Shown: positions 54,849 through 64,000 of the stretch, in pieces
Layout: the number at the start of each line of letters is the position of its first letter
Position numbering within the stretch: the stretch's first letter is position 1
From: Marvania coccoides
Lineage: Eukaryota; Chlorophyta; Trebouxiophyceae; Chlorellales; Chlorellaceae
Reading direction: 5' to 3'
DNA length: 64,000 nucleotides
NCBI GenBank assembly: GCA_963854735.1
Contig: OY978099.1
Coordinates: 2,248,287 to 2,312,286 of the forward strand
Program-made: the position numbers and the translations under genes
Notes under the pieces: generated by a model
Seen by the model: the letters and a program-made list of their open reading frames with translations, nothing else
Told to the model about the DNA's origin: nothing
Database searches by the model: none

Positions 54849-56405
54849 ATGTGGCTGCAAATAGTTGCTGTCGGAGTAATTCTGGCACTCTTTCAATTGT
54901 TTGCCTATTTTCTGACAATTGCCCATCCTGGAAGATATGATTTCTTTTTTATGTCATTTTTTGACAGCAAGAAATACTATGATACCTCACTTTCACCATC
55001 ACAGTTTTATCTTGCCCTCGATCCTGGTCGCCGCAAAAATTCACGTTTTGATTTGTTCTTTTTATCTGATGCATGCCGTGGTTATTTCACTATCTATATT
55101 AAAGGATGCATGCTTAATAATTCGAGCACTTTGCCTACTGAATACGCCCATGCAAGTGGCCCAGATAGTTTTCAAATACGAATAGCAGGACCTGAATCTG
55201 TGGCTTTGCAACCTGCCGATATACGCATGTATGCCCCATGTCGGTACAATTCTTCAGTCTTCAATCTCCATACTGCTGGGCGCTACAAAGTGCAAATATG
55301 GCATTTATATGAAAATTTTACAGGTTTGAAATTTTCTGACATTGAACGCCCACAGGTTCTACCCGAATACATGGAATTAGAAACCATGGAATTTGAGGGT
55401 AAATTACGACCTTCCTCGCATCAAACAGAAATAATTTGTCGTAAAAGTAATGGTTTCAGGGGAAATGGTGAAAGCGCAGTGATAAATAGTACACGCCCTT
55501 TTAATGTAAGCTGCAACTCTATTAATCTAAGCCATGGGCGTTGGATTCAAAAAAACATTACTTCTAATTATTTCGGATTACTGGATTATGAACCTATGGT
55601 TTACAATCCTCATGTTGTCGAGAGTCAAAGGCTTGCATATATCCCAGACAATTGTGAACTCCAACGCCGCGTATCCCAAAAATGGCTGGAGTGTTTGTAT
55701 GAAGGTGGTGTGGGCAGTGTTGAGCGGCTGAATAAAACTGGACGATCGACTCGAAAAATACTGATTGTTGGTGATAGCCATTTCCGCACTGTGACGAACG
55801 GATTCTGGTTTGCCTTTTCTGATGACAAGAACGAAAATTCTACACTTTATCATCTTCCTGATATTCATCGACTTATTGATGGCAATGCTACTTTTAGCAA
55901 CATGGTGCACATTGAATATTGTGAGTTTTATCGACCATTTTGGAAAGAACTCGTTCGATGCTCACCCAATCGTCTCAATGGCCCGGATGACATTGTTATA
56001 ATAGGGTCTAGTGCTTGGCCATTATCAGCAATATTTGGTGGTACGATGCAGCCGAAAGACTACAAACATCATGTGAGTGGCTCTTTTATGGCGCTGTGGC
56101 AATCATGGGCATCAGTTTCTCCTCAACGACGTGTTATCTGGCTCTCTTCAGTTGCACAGACAATGTACATAAGCGTTTGGCTCAGAGAAAACATCGATCA
56201 CCGCAATAATTTTTTATACAGTTTGTACAACAATATTGCAAGAGAGATATTTACCAACACCAGAATTGAATTTGTGGATATATATTCCATTTGTTTGCCT
56301 GTGAACAATCTGAGCATGGACCGTTCGCATTATGACTCTGCTGTGCTTCGTGAGATAATTAATGTACTTTTGAATATTCTGACCAATGATTGTCAGATTA
56401 AATGA
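54849..56405 (+). CDS. PC-esterase/NXPE-like type II membrane protein
   Basis: Up to 522 aa; the Met at 54,849 follows one at 54,837 and directly precedes the anchor LQIVAVGVILALFQLFAYFL. The N-terminal lumenal half (SFQIRIAGPESVAL, LHTAGRYKVQIWHLYENF) resembles a filamin-type Ig domain, as in NXPE proteins. The C-terminal half has ILIVGDSHFRTVTNGFWF (GDSH block with catalytic Ser), DIVIIGSSAWP, and near the end SMDRSHYDSAVLREI, giving the Asp and His of the catalytic triad (D-x-x-H). It should be an acyl-ester enzyme acting on glycans in the Golgi. Relative of the gene at 10,605 but with an extra N-terminal domain. Confidence 0.75.
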   Translation: MWLQIVAVGVILALFQLFAYFLTIAHPGRYDFFFMSFFDSKKYYDTSLSPSQFYLALDPGRRKNSRFDLFFLSDACRGYFTIYIKGCMLNNSSTLPTEYAHASGPDSFQIRIAGPESVALQPADIRMYAPCRYNSSVFNLHTAGRYKVQIWHLYENFTGLKFSDIERPQVLPEYMELETMEFEGKLRPSSHQTEIICRKSNGFRGNGESAVINSTRPFNVSCNSINLSHGRWIQKNITSNYFGLLDYEPMVYNPHVVESQRLAYIPDNCELQRRVSQKWLECLYEGGVGSVERLNKTGRSTRKILIVGDSHFRTVTNGFWFAFSDDKNENSTLYHLPDIHRLIDGNATFSNMVHIEYCEFYRPFWKELVRCSPNRLNGPDDIVIIGSSAWPLSAIFGGTMQPKDYKHHVSGSFMALWQSWASVSPQRRVIWLSSVAQTMYISVWLRENIDHRNNFLYSLYNNIAREIFTNTRIEFVDIYSICLPVNNLSMDRSHYDSAVLREIINVLLNILTNDCQIK

Positions 56406-56812
56406 TGAATATTGACTAATTATCCCCCCCACGTCATTATGATTAGTATTATCACTATTGTTACAAGAGATAAAGAGCCCAGGAGCTGCACTATCTACAT
56501 AGGACTCGGCCCTCCGAAAGGTTTAGGTGGGTTTAGGAGTCGAAATTTTGGTCGTTTCCAGCAAACGAACACAGTTTTGAGATCGCGTTGATGCATACAT
56601 TCCAAATATGCAGCCAGTAAATACTGGTTCATTTTTTTTGGCTCACCCATCCCGCGAATGATGCCAACTCTGAGCATCGCCAAAGCGGGGACAAATTTGA
56701 CGATGTTTTCACATTAAACCTGCGTAATACTTGTAAACGTTTAAAAACAGTTAATCAACTGTGCCTTCAAGCAAAAAATTAATCAAATGTGCCTCCACCT
56801 GACAACCGGCAT
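56406..56812. other. Intergenic region
   Basis: No gene recognised. Confidence 0.4.
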
Positions 56813-57829
56813 CTATTATAACTGCCAGCGAGGCCAATTTTGGCCGATCCGAGCGAGGCGCGCAAAAAATGACTCCTCCTGTCGCGAATGCTGCATGTAA
56901 ATTCAATTATCATGGCTCAAAACATTCTTCAGAACTATATCTATCTATGATGAGGCAGCGGCCGTGTCGCAGCTACTGCTGTCAATGCACGTCGCACTGT
57001 TCAATCTACTCGATCAGACTTGGGCAAACTGTGTATGCGCTGTACGTGCGTTGTATGCACCTTTCACCTATATCATTTATATATACATAAATGCCCACTT
57101 TTAATCTTAGAAATGAACAGTGAAGTGTTTCTCTTGGGAGAGAGTCGGCCATTTATAGATGGGATCTCTGAGATCAACAAATTGGCAACGCCAACCGCGG
57201 CTCTCCCTGCTCCAAAAGGTTGTTGCAGCCTCACCGCATACAAGCATGCATTGTCCGATTAGAAAAAAGACACTATGGCAGATGTTGGGGATCACATTTT
57301 TGGAGGCAGGGATCAACAAATTGGCAACGCCAACCGCGGAGCTCCATTCCCCAATAGGTTGCTGCAGCCCCACCGCATACAGGCATGCATTGATCGATTA
57401 GAAAAAATACACTATAGCAGATGTTGGTGAGCACATTTTTGGAGGGAGGGATCAACTATTATAACTGCCAGCGAGGCCAATTTTGGCCGATCCGAGCGAG
57501 GCGCGCAAAAAATGACTCCTCCTGTTGCGAATTCTGCATGTAAATTCAATTATCATGGCTCAGAATATTCTTCAGAACTATATCTATCTATGATGAGGCA
57601 GCGGCCGTGTCGCAGCTACTGCTGTCAATGCACGTCGCACTGTTCAATCTACTCGATCAGACTTGGGCAAACTGTGTATGCGCTGTACGTGCGTTGTATG
57701 CACCTTTCACCTATATCATTTATATATACATAAATGCCCACTTTTAATCTTAGAAATGAACAGTGAAGTGTTTCTCTTGGGAGAGAGTCGGCCATTTATA
57801 GATGGGATCTCTGAGATCAACAAATTGGA
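56813..57829 (+). repeat. 374-bp segmental duplication
   Basis: The segment 56,813-57,186 (CTATTATAACTGCCAGCGAG onward) is repeated at 57,456-57,829 with only a few substitutions, an offset of 643 bases. Satellite units lie between the two copies. Small ORFs of 73 codons are the same in both copies but are not convincing genes. Confidence 0.9.
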
Positions 57830-59240
57830 TCAACAACCGCGGCTCTCCCTGCTCCAAAAGGTTGTTGCAGCCTCACCGCATACAAGCATGCATTGTCCGA
57901 TTAAAAAAAAGACACTATGGCAGATGTTGGGGATCACATTTTTGGAGGCAGGGATCAACAAATTGGCAGCGCCAACCGCGGCGCTCCATTCCCCAACAGG
58001 TTACTGCAGCCTCACCGCATACAGGCATGCATTGTCCGATTAGAAAAAAGACACTCTGGCAGATGTTGGGGATCACATTTTCGTGAGGGAGGGATCAACA
58101 AATTGGCAGTGCCAACCGCCGCGCTCCCTTCTCCAACAGGTTACTGCAGCCTCACCGCATACAGGCATGCATTGTCCGATTAGAAAAAAGACACTATGGC
58201 AGATGTTGGTGATCACTTTTTTGTGAGGGAGGGATCAACAAATTGGCAGTGCCAACTGCGGCGCTCCATTCCCCAACAGGTTACTGCAGCCTCACCGCAT
58301 ACAGGCATGCATTGTCCGATTAAAAAAAAGACACTATGGCAGATGTTGGGGATCACATTTTTGGGAGGGAGGGATCAACAAATTGGCAAGGCCAACTGCC
58401 GCGCTCCCTTCTCCAATAGGTTACTGCAGCCTCACCGCATACAGGCATGCATTGTCCGATTAAAAAAAAGACACTGTGGCAGATGTTGGTGATCACTTTT
58501 TTGTGAGGCAGGGATCAACAAATTGGCAAGGCCAACTGCCGCGCTCCCTGCTCCAAAAGGTTGTTGCAGCCTCACCGCATACAGGCATGCATTGTCCGAT
58601 TAAAAAAAAGACACTGTGGCAGATGTTGGTGAGCACATTTTTGGAGGTAGGGATCAACAAATTGACAACGCCAACCGCCGCGCTCCATTCCCCAACAGGT
58701 TACTGCAGCCTCACCGCATACAGGCATGCATTGTCCGATTAGAAAAAAGACACTATGGCAGATGTTGGGGATCACATTTTTGGAGGCAGGGATCAACAAA
58801 TTGGCAGTGCCAACCGCGGCGCTCCCTTCTCCAACAGGTTACTGCAGCCTCACCGCATACAGGCATGCATTGTCCGATTAAAAAAAAGACACTGTGGCAG
58901 ATGTTGGTGAGCACATTTATGGAGGCAGGGATCAACAAATTGGCAACGCCAACCGCGGCGCCTCCTTCTCCAATAGGTTACTGCAGCCTCACCACATACA
59001 GACATGCATTGTCCGATTAAAAAAAAGACACTGTGGCAGATGTTGGTGAGCACATTTTTGGAGGCAGGGATCAACAAATTGGCAGTGCCAACCGCGGCGC
59101 TCCATTCCCCAACAGGTTACTGCAGCCTCACCGCATACAGGCATGCATTGTCCGATTAAAAAAAAGACACTCTGGCAGATGTTGGGGATCACATTTTTGG
59201 AGGCAGGGATCAACAAATTGGCAGTGCCAACCGCCGCGCT
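57187..59240 (+). repeat. Subtelomeric satellite, unit about 139 bp
   Basis: Around 12 to 13 tandem units of about 139-140 bases, each with GGATCAACAAATTGGCA, CCTCACCGCATACAGGCATG, CATTGTCCGATTA, an A-rich stretch and GACACT...GGCAGATGTTGG. The array is interrupted by the second copy of the 374-bp duplication. Units differ at a few positions, with variants shared between non-neighbours. ORFs of 60-134 codons on both strands follow from the unit length and are not called as genes. It ends near 59,240. Confidence 0.95.
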
Positions 59241-59338
59241 CCCGTGACCTACATGTTTGAAATATTTGCTGAAACTTGATTTTGACGGCGCTGTGATCTA
59301 TTTCTATGTGGTATGCCGGTGATTTTTTGAAGTCGTCT

Positions 59339-59468
59339 GTAAACCCGCGCCCACTTTGTTTCACTCACCCAAGCTATTTGGCCAACTTTTTATGTTACAC
59401 TATGTAAACCCGCGCCCACTTTGTTTCACTCACCCAAGCTATTTGGCCAACTTTTTATGTTACACTAA
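59339..59468 (+). repeat. 65-bp tandem duplication
   Basis: GTAAACCCGCGCCCACTTTG to TTTTTATGTTACACTA occurs twice in a row, at about 59,339-59,403 and 59,404-59,468. It lies just upstream of the telomere-proximal gene and could be in its promoter. Confidence 0.9.
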
Positions 59469-59629
59469 TCATAACTAAGCACTTCGAGACCTGGGACCCA
59501 CGCACCACAGCGAAGTTGGACTGTCCCCCTTCGTTCAGATGTTTGAAGGTATCACTCACTACCCACTGCCCGCTCTTTTTTACTATTTACCCGCAGTTGT
59601 GCTTATTCTTGCCCACCTGTTTTTCGCAG

Positions 59630-62600
59630 ATGGATGATGCGCCGCTGGAGCCGCTCACCCATGTTCGGCTGGTTGAGCAGTTGGCGTCGCCGAGCTATTC
59701 CCAGGACCGCCTTCAGGCCGCCCTCGATGCCGTGAACGCGCGCAGGACCTACTTGGAGGACCGAAGCCGTATCGTTACTGATGATCAGCTGTACACGGAC
59801 CTCCACCGCGAGTACCTAGAGCTAAAAGCTGGCATCGCCGCAGGCAGCGTCTATCCCTTTCTCCGTGGCTTGGACTCCTCTGAACTCTGCCAGACCGTCG
59901 TGCTAGAGAACCCACCCGTCGCCCCCGGTATTGGCTTCCGCGTCCGCGCCAACATGGACACCTTGACCATGATTTTCGGCTCGCTGGTGCAGCTCTTCAC
60001 CTTTGTCATGGTGCCCCCGAGGGTGGCAGGGTAAGTTGATTATGTATTAGATGCTACTGCAGCAGCATGACCTCTCTTGTGTTTTACTCGGCCAGCCCAC
60101 CGATTTTGCTGCAGTTCTGCTCCAATGCCCAACACAAAGGTGAAATTTGGCCGGAGGCTGGCGCCCGGGGAGGATGTCTACACTTTTGGCCTTGCCTCCG
60201 GGAGGGATGAGGCCATCAAGTTGGGGATCGAGAAGCGGCTGGGTCCCACCACCCTGGTGGGCTTGTCATGGTCCCAGGTGGGTGGCGACCTCCCTGTCTA
60301 CATCCTCACAGCATGGGCCGGCCCCACCGATGCCAGCTCTGGCGATCTGTTGCCCTCCGCCGCTGAGCACGTCAAGGACGGCTTCAAAATCATGCTGGCA
60401 TTCCTCCGTTACAACGTCAACCGCCAAGAAGTTGCCAGCCTGGGCGCTGTGGCTGTCCCCCGCCTCAATGCTGCTCTCTCGATGCTGCTGCACGGGGAGG
60501 AGCACGCTCGGCAGGACGGCCAGGGCTTCACCGCCTGGGTCACTTCTGATCTATTGGAGCTGGACCGCTGCTGGTGGGATGGTGGCATTCGGCATCGATT
60601 TCTGCAAGACCATGTGAGATTTTCTTCCTCCCTTTAATTTTTTTTAAACTATCCAGAATTCCTATTGAAAATTATGTTTCCACTTTGCATTTTTGTACCG
60701 CAGGGGATCGCCTCTCCCCGTCCGTGCACCGCCTTTGAGATGTGTGCTGATAATGTCAGGTTCTTGGCAGTGGGCCACGTGAGCAGGTAGTAGGAGCCCC
60801 CACAGCTGCTTTCTCTACCTCCTTCTCCCCCCCCCCCCCCGCCCCAGCCCCTAATTTTGGACCCCCCCCCCCCCCCCTCCCCCTCGTGTAGGATGGGCAT
60901 CGATGGCCACCTTTCTGGTGTTTACCTGCCCAGCAACGGCAGCGGTGAGCCTGGGCCCCTCTATAGCTTGGCTGCGTGCGCTAGCTACCTGCAGGCGGTG
61001 GAAGATGGCGCAAAACGGGTACTCGGCACCTTGTTGCTGGACTCTGATGCCCCTGTCTTTGGTTCTCACGTCCAGCAGGTCTTGCGGCGGGCCGAGACCT
61101 GCACCGTCGCATCTGTGGCTGTGGCCACCGAGACCCAGGTGGTCGAGGAGCCTGAATCCCCCGACCAAACCTGGTGGGATTACGCAAAGGTTACCCCCTT
61201 GCCGCCTCAGCCCGCAGCAGCGCAGGGGAGCGGCTCAGCTGGCGTGGCGGCAGCAGCATCCGGCGCCGCTGCCTCTACTCCACCGCCGGTGCCCTCTGGG
61301 CGGTCAGCTGGGGGGCAGCAGCCACAGCCAGAGGGCCCGCGTAAAGAGGAGCAGCCCGATATTTTGGCGCCTTTGCGCCAGCAGACCTCGTTGCGCCTGC
61401 ACTGGAGTGGCGACGCAGCACAGGGTGTGGCTGCGGTGTGCAGGACCAGCAGCGCTGCCGTCAACAAGGCGCACGTCGTCCAATACCACGTGAACTGGGC
61501 CATGCATGGCCTGGGCCCCCGCGCTGCTGGCCTCTCTTCCCGCCACATCTCTGTCGACCCCTCCCACCCTTACGCCAGCGATTTTATGCTGGGTGGCAAC
61601 GTGGCGCCGGTGCTGCGCGAGGCGGGGGACGTAGCGGCTGCTGCCGTGGACGCTGCAGGCGATCGGGCCGCCGCCGAGCAAGCCGCTGCGGCGATTTTCC
61701 GAAATTCTCCGCTGTGCCTGGAAGTTTTGGGTGGTCTTTCCTCCCTCATTAACGCCATTAACGGCCAGAAGGTCTCCATGTCCTTATACGAGCCTGGGCG
61801 CAGGCGCAACATGGGGTCTACCGGGGAGATTGTCTTCCTCTCGACCTTGCAGGCGCTGGTCAAGGCTGTTTCTGCTCCAGGTGCCGCTGTGGAAGCCAAG
61901 ATGGAGGCGGCGAAGGCCGTGCTGCTCCAGGTGACCCAGCGCGTGGCCATAGTTGTGGGGGAGGAGGAGGGAGGGGCTCCGGCTGTGCGTGCGGAGCTGC
62001 AGGCGGTGTGTATGGGGACCAGCGTCGAAAGTGTCATCGGCGAGGATACTTCCTCTTTCTTTTCGAAGCTGGTCGGGTCTGTGGTGGAGGGGGCGGCCAG
62101 GCTGCTGATGCTGGACCCGCGGAAGGTCCTCAAAGTCAGGTGGGCTTCCCTTCATCATTTTTTTATCTCCCACTCCGCCTCTGATCTTAGTATGTGCCAT
62201 GTACATGAAGCCCCACGCCTGTCATCCCCATGATATGGAACCGCATCGCCATAGAGACTGTCGAGTTCTTGACTGTGGCTTTGCAGCATGAGCTCGCCAA
62301 GGCCCCGCTGCCACCGCCGCTTTGGCTGGCCATGGCCGGCTGCTTGCTGGGCAAGATAAACTTATCCATCGGCAGTTTTAGCATGGGGCACGAGCTCACC
62401 AAGGTACGGGCCCGGCAGTTTTTTTTAGAAGTACCTGATCTGCAGCCCTTGATCGATTCATGACATGGTTTGATGAATTGAGGAAAAATTAAACTATTTT
62501 TTTTCGTAATGCAGTTGGCCGCCAATTATATGCCTATATTGTCATTTCGAGCTTGCGATTCCTCGTACATGACCGTGCCTTGCCCGATCCTGGCCGGGCT

Positions 62601-63648
62601 TTCAGTGGCGGCAGCTTCAAGTGTTCGTGGCGATCTGATGGACCTCTTTGGGGCGGTATCGCACTCCAACGTGCGGATGTTGTTTGCTACGCCCGTCGCC
62701 AGCCGGTTCACGCGCGTCATCCCCAGCTTTCGTGGGCTCAACTTGCCGGAGGACGTGCTCGCTGCCGGCGTTGCTGCGGTGTTTGGCGCGCTGCCCCCGA
62801 GCTGGCATGCTGAGGCGCTGGCCCACCTGCTGAGCATTGTCAATACGCTGGTGGTAGCCCGCATGAAGCTCCCCACCCGTGCTGTCGTCGCGCTGGGCCG
62901 CAGCGGAGCCCACCGGATGGCCACTATATTGTCTGGGGCGTTGCGCTGCCTGGTGGTTGTAGAGGACGGCCCCCTTGCCGGCGTCGAGTACGTGGTGGGA
63001 GGCCCCGACCCTGACATGCCGCCCGTGGAGAAGGCCTGGACCAACACCAGGACGTGGAGCATTCTGTCTGACCTGGCCAAGCGGCACGGTGTGAAGCTGA
63101 CGCTTGAAAAGCGAATGACAGTGGCGGAGTACTCCAAAAAGCTGGCCATGCGCGTGGCGGTTCTGCATCATGATCTCGTGGGGCAGCAGCGCCATCCTCC
63201 AGGTGCAGCAGGGGCGCCAGCGCAGGGACCTGGCGGTGTCGAAGGGTCCGACGGTGGTGAAGAAGGTGACGTCGCAGCCGTGGCCGTGGGTGAGGGGGGG
63301 GCAGACCTAGAGGCCGCGGTGCCGCTAGGTCGTGCCAAGGCCAATTCCTCCAGGCTGACCCCTGCAATGGCAGTTCTGCTGCCGTACTTTGAGGTCCTGG
63401 TGCGCCTGGCTTCCAGGGACTCCGACCCCATTGCCAGCGCCACTGGGCTCTTGGCGACGGTGCTCGCAGACTATGCCACAGTCGGGGCAGTTCGCTGCGG
63501 CTCATCCACCACCCAGAGCGCTGCTTTGGATTACACCACCAACCTTTGGAGCGGGGTTGTGAATGTCATCCACTTGGTCGATTCTGACAGCGATGCTGAG
63601 GGGCGTGCTGCGAGTTTGGTTGGCACAGCTTTAGGGTTTAGGTTTTAG
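59630..63648 (+). CDS. Six-exon gene of unknown function that ends in the telomere
   Basis: Exons 59,630-60,030, 60,115-60,613, 60,704-60,786, 60,892-62,139, 62,211-62,403 and 62,515-63,648 join in frame to 1,185 aa with GT-AG introns. ATG 59,630 is preceded by an acceptor-like TTTTTCGCAG, so a further 5' exon (for example from 59,516) is possible. No membrane anchor or known domain seen; a Pro/Ala/Gly/Gln-rich linker (about 61,200-61,340) separates two globular-looking parts. The end VVNVIHLVDSDSDAEGRAAS is followed by coding within telomere repeat (LGFRF, stop at 63,648), so the true C-terminus may be lost. Strongly GC-rich, unlike the glycan genes. Function unknown. Confidence 0.65.
60827..60891 (+). 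repeat. C-rich tract in intron 3 of the telomere-proximal gene
   Basis: Two runs of 15 or more C with short breaks lie just before the acceptor CCCTCGTGTAG. It acts as a long polypyrimidine tract and could form i-motif/G-quadruplex structures. Its length may vary by slippage. Confidence 0.8.
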
Positions 63649-64000
63649 GGTTTAGGTTTTAGGGTTTAGGTTTTTTAGTTTTAGGTTTTAGGTTTTAGGT
63701 TTTAGGGTTTAGGTTTTAGGTTTTAGGGTTTAGGTTTTAGGGTTTAGTTTTTAGGTTTTAGGTTTTAGGGTTTAGGTTTTAGGTTTTAGGGTTTAGGGTT
63801 TAGGGTTTAGGGTTTAGGGTTTAGGGTTTAGGGTTTAGGGTTTAGGGTTTAGGGTTTAGGGTTTAGGGTTTAGGGTTTAGGGTTTAGGGTTTAGGGTTTA
63901 GGGTTTAGGGTTTAGGGTTTAGGGTTTAGGGTTTAGGGTTTAGGGTTTAGGGTTTAGGGTTTAGGGTTTAGGGTTTAGGGTTTAGGGTTTAGGGTTTAGG
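63630..64000 (+). repeat. Telomere (TTTAGGG)n, right chromosome end
   Basis: From about 63,786 to the end, about 30 uninterrupted TTTAGGG units. From 63,630 to about 63,785 the units are mixed (TTTAGGTTTTAGGG, TTTTAGGG, TTTTTAGG variants), the usual degenerate inner part. The G-rich strand runs 5' to 3' towards the window's end, as at a natural right chromosome terminus. Confidence 0.97.

Noticed and set aside
57663..59020. ORFs of 60-134 codons in the satellite, both strands
   Set aside because: They arise from the repeat unit and have no conserved start or domain; both strands are equally open.
57187..59240. Array of regularly spaced repeats, considered as CRISPR
   Set aside because: The whole unit of about 139 bases is repeated; there are no unique spacers and the context is a eukaryotic subtelomere. 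It is a satellite.
60147..60617. 156-codon ORF in another frame of the telomere-proximal gene
   Set aside because: The 60,077 frame is the one that joins to the upstream and downstream exons with correct splice phases.

Overview
The window is eukaryotic nuclear DNA that ends in a true chromosome terminus. From about 63,630 to 64,000 the + strand is made of Arabidopsis-type telomere repeats (TTTAGGG)n, G-rich strand running outward, with a degenerate inner part. Several genes have short GT-AG introns. The background is AT-rich with islands of GC-rich DNA that are nearly all transposon-derived. Nine AT-rich genes, scattered among many transposon fragments, encode membrane-anchored (type II) glycan-modifying enzymes: GT23-like fucosyltransferases, GT61-like glycosyltransferases, SGNH/PC-esterase-like acyl-group enzymes and two FkbM/METTL24-like methyltransferases. 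Low GC, high transposon load, surface-glycan genes and an Arabidopsis-type telomere together resemble the 'small outlier chromosome' of Mamiellales picoalgae (Ostreococcus, Bathycoccus, Micromonas), which is linked to virus resistance. This assignment is inference, not proven from the sequence.

Layout. 0.2-1.5 kb: fucosyltransferase-like gene. 2.2-5.2 kb: dead Ty3/Gypsy element with a LINE inserted in it. 5.7-7.0 kb: GT61-like gene. 7.6-8.7 kb: 5'-inverted LINE. 10.6-11.6 kb: PC-esterase-like gene. 12.6-16.9 kb: a Replitron-type HUH endonuclease (Rep) gene divergent from a small repeat-containing accessory gene, plus a tandem pseudogene of the accessory gene. 17.3-18.4 kb: three-exon methyltransferase-like gene. 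20.4-29.8 kb: LINE pieces, including one LINE copy split by a 3.5-kb LTR element that carries gag only and is flanked by a CCACG target duplication. 29.9-33.1 kb: foldback element, Gypsy integrase remnant, old LINE fragment. 33.7-41.3 kb: methyltransferase, fucosyltransferase (three exons) and a second GT-B fucosyltransferase-like gene. 41.9-45.5 kb: LINE 5' fragment fused to a second, truncated Rep gene, again divergent from an accessory homologue. 46.1-47.3 kb: GT61 gene. 48.3-52.8 kb: a long LINE carrying a copied piece of the second Rep gene. 52.8-54.0 kb: decayed GC-rich coding DNA. 54.8-56.4 kb: second PC-esterase-like gene. 56.8-59.2 kb: a 374-bp duplication and a satellite with a unit of about 139 bp. 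59.6-63.6 kb: a six-exon GC-rich gene of unknown function whose last codons and stop lie in the telomere.

How it fits together: the glycan genes probably act in the Golgi on cell-surface or secreted glycans and could set surface antigen or phage-receptor-like variation. The repeats and retroelements give this end of the chromosome its plasticity. The most novel-looking element is the divergent Rep + accessory pair, seen twice with a conserved intron position in the accessory gene; it may be a two-gene HUH transposon.
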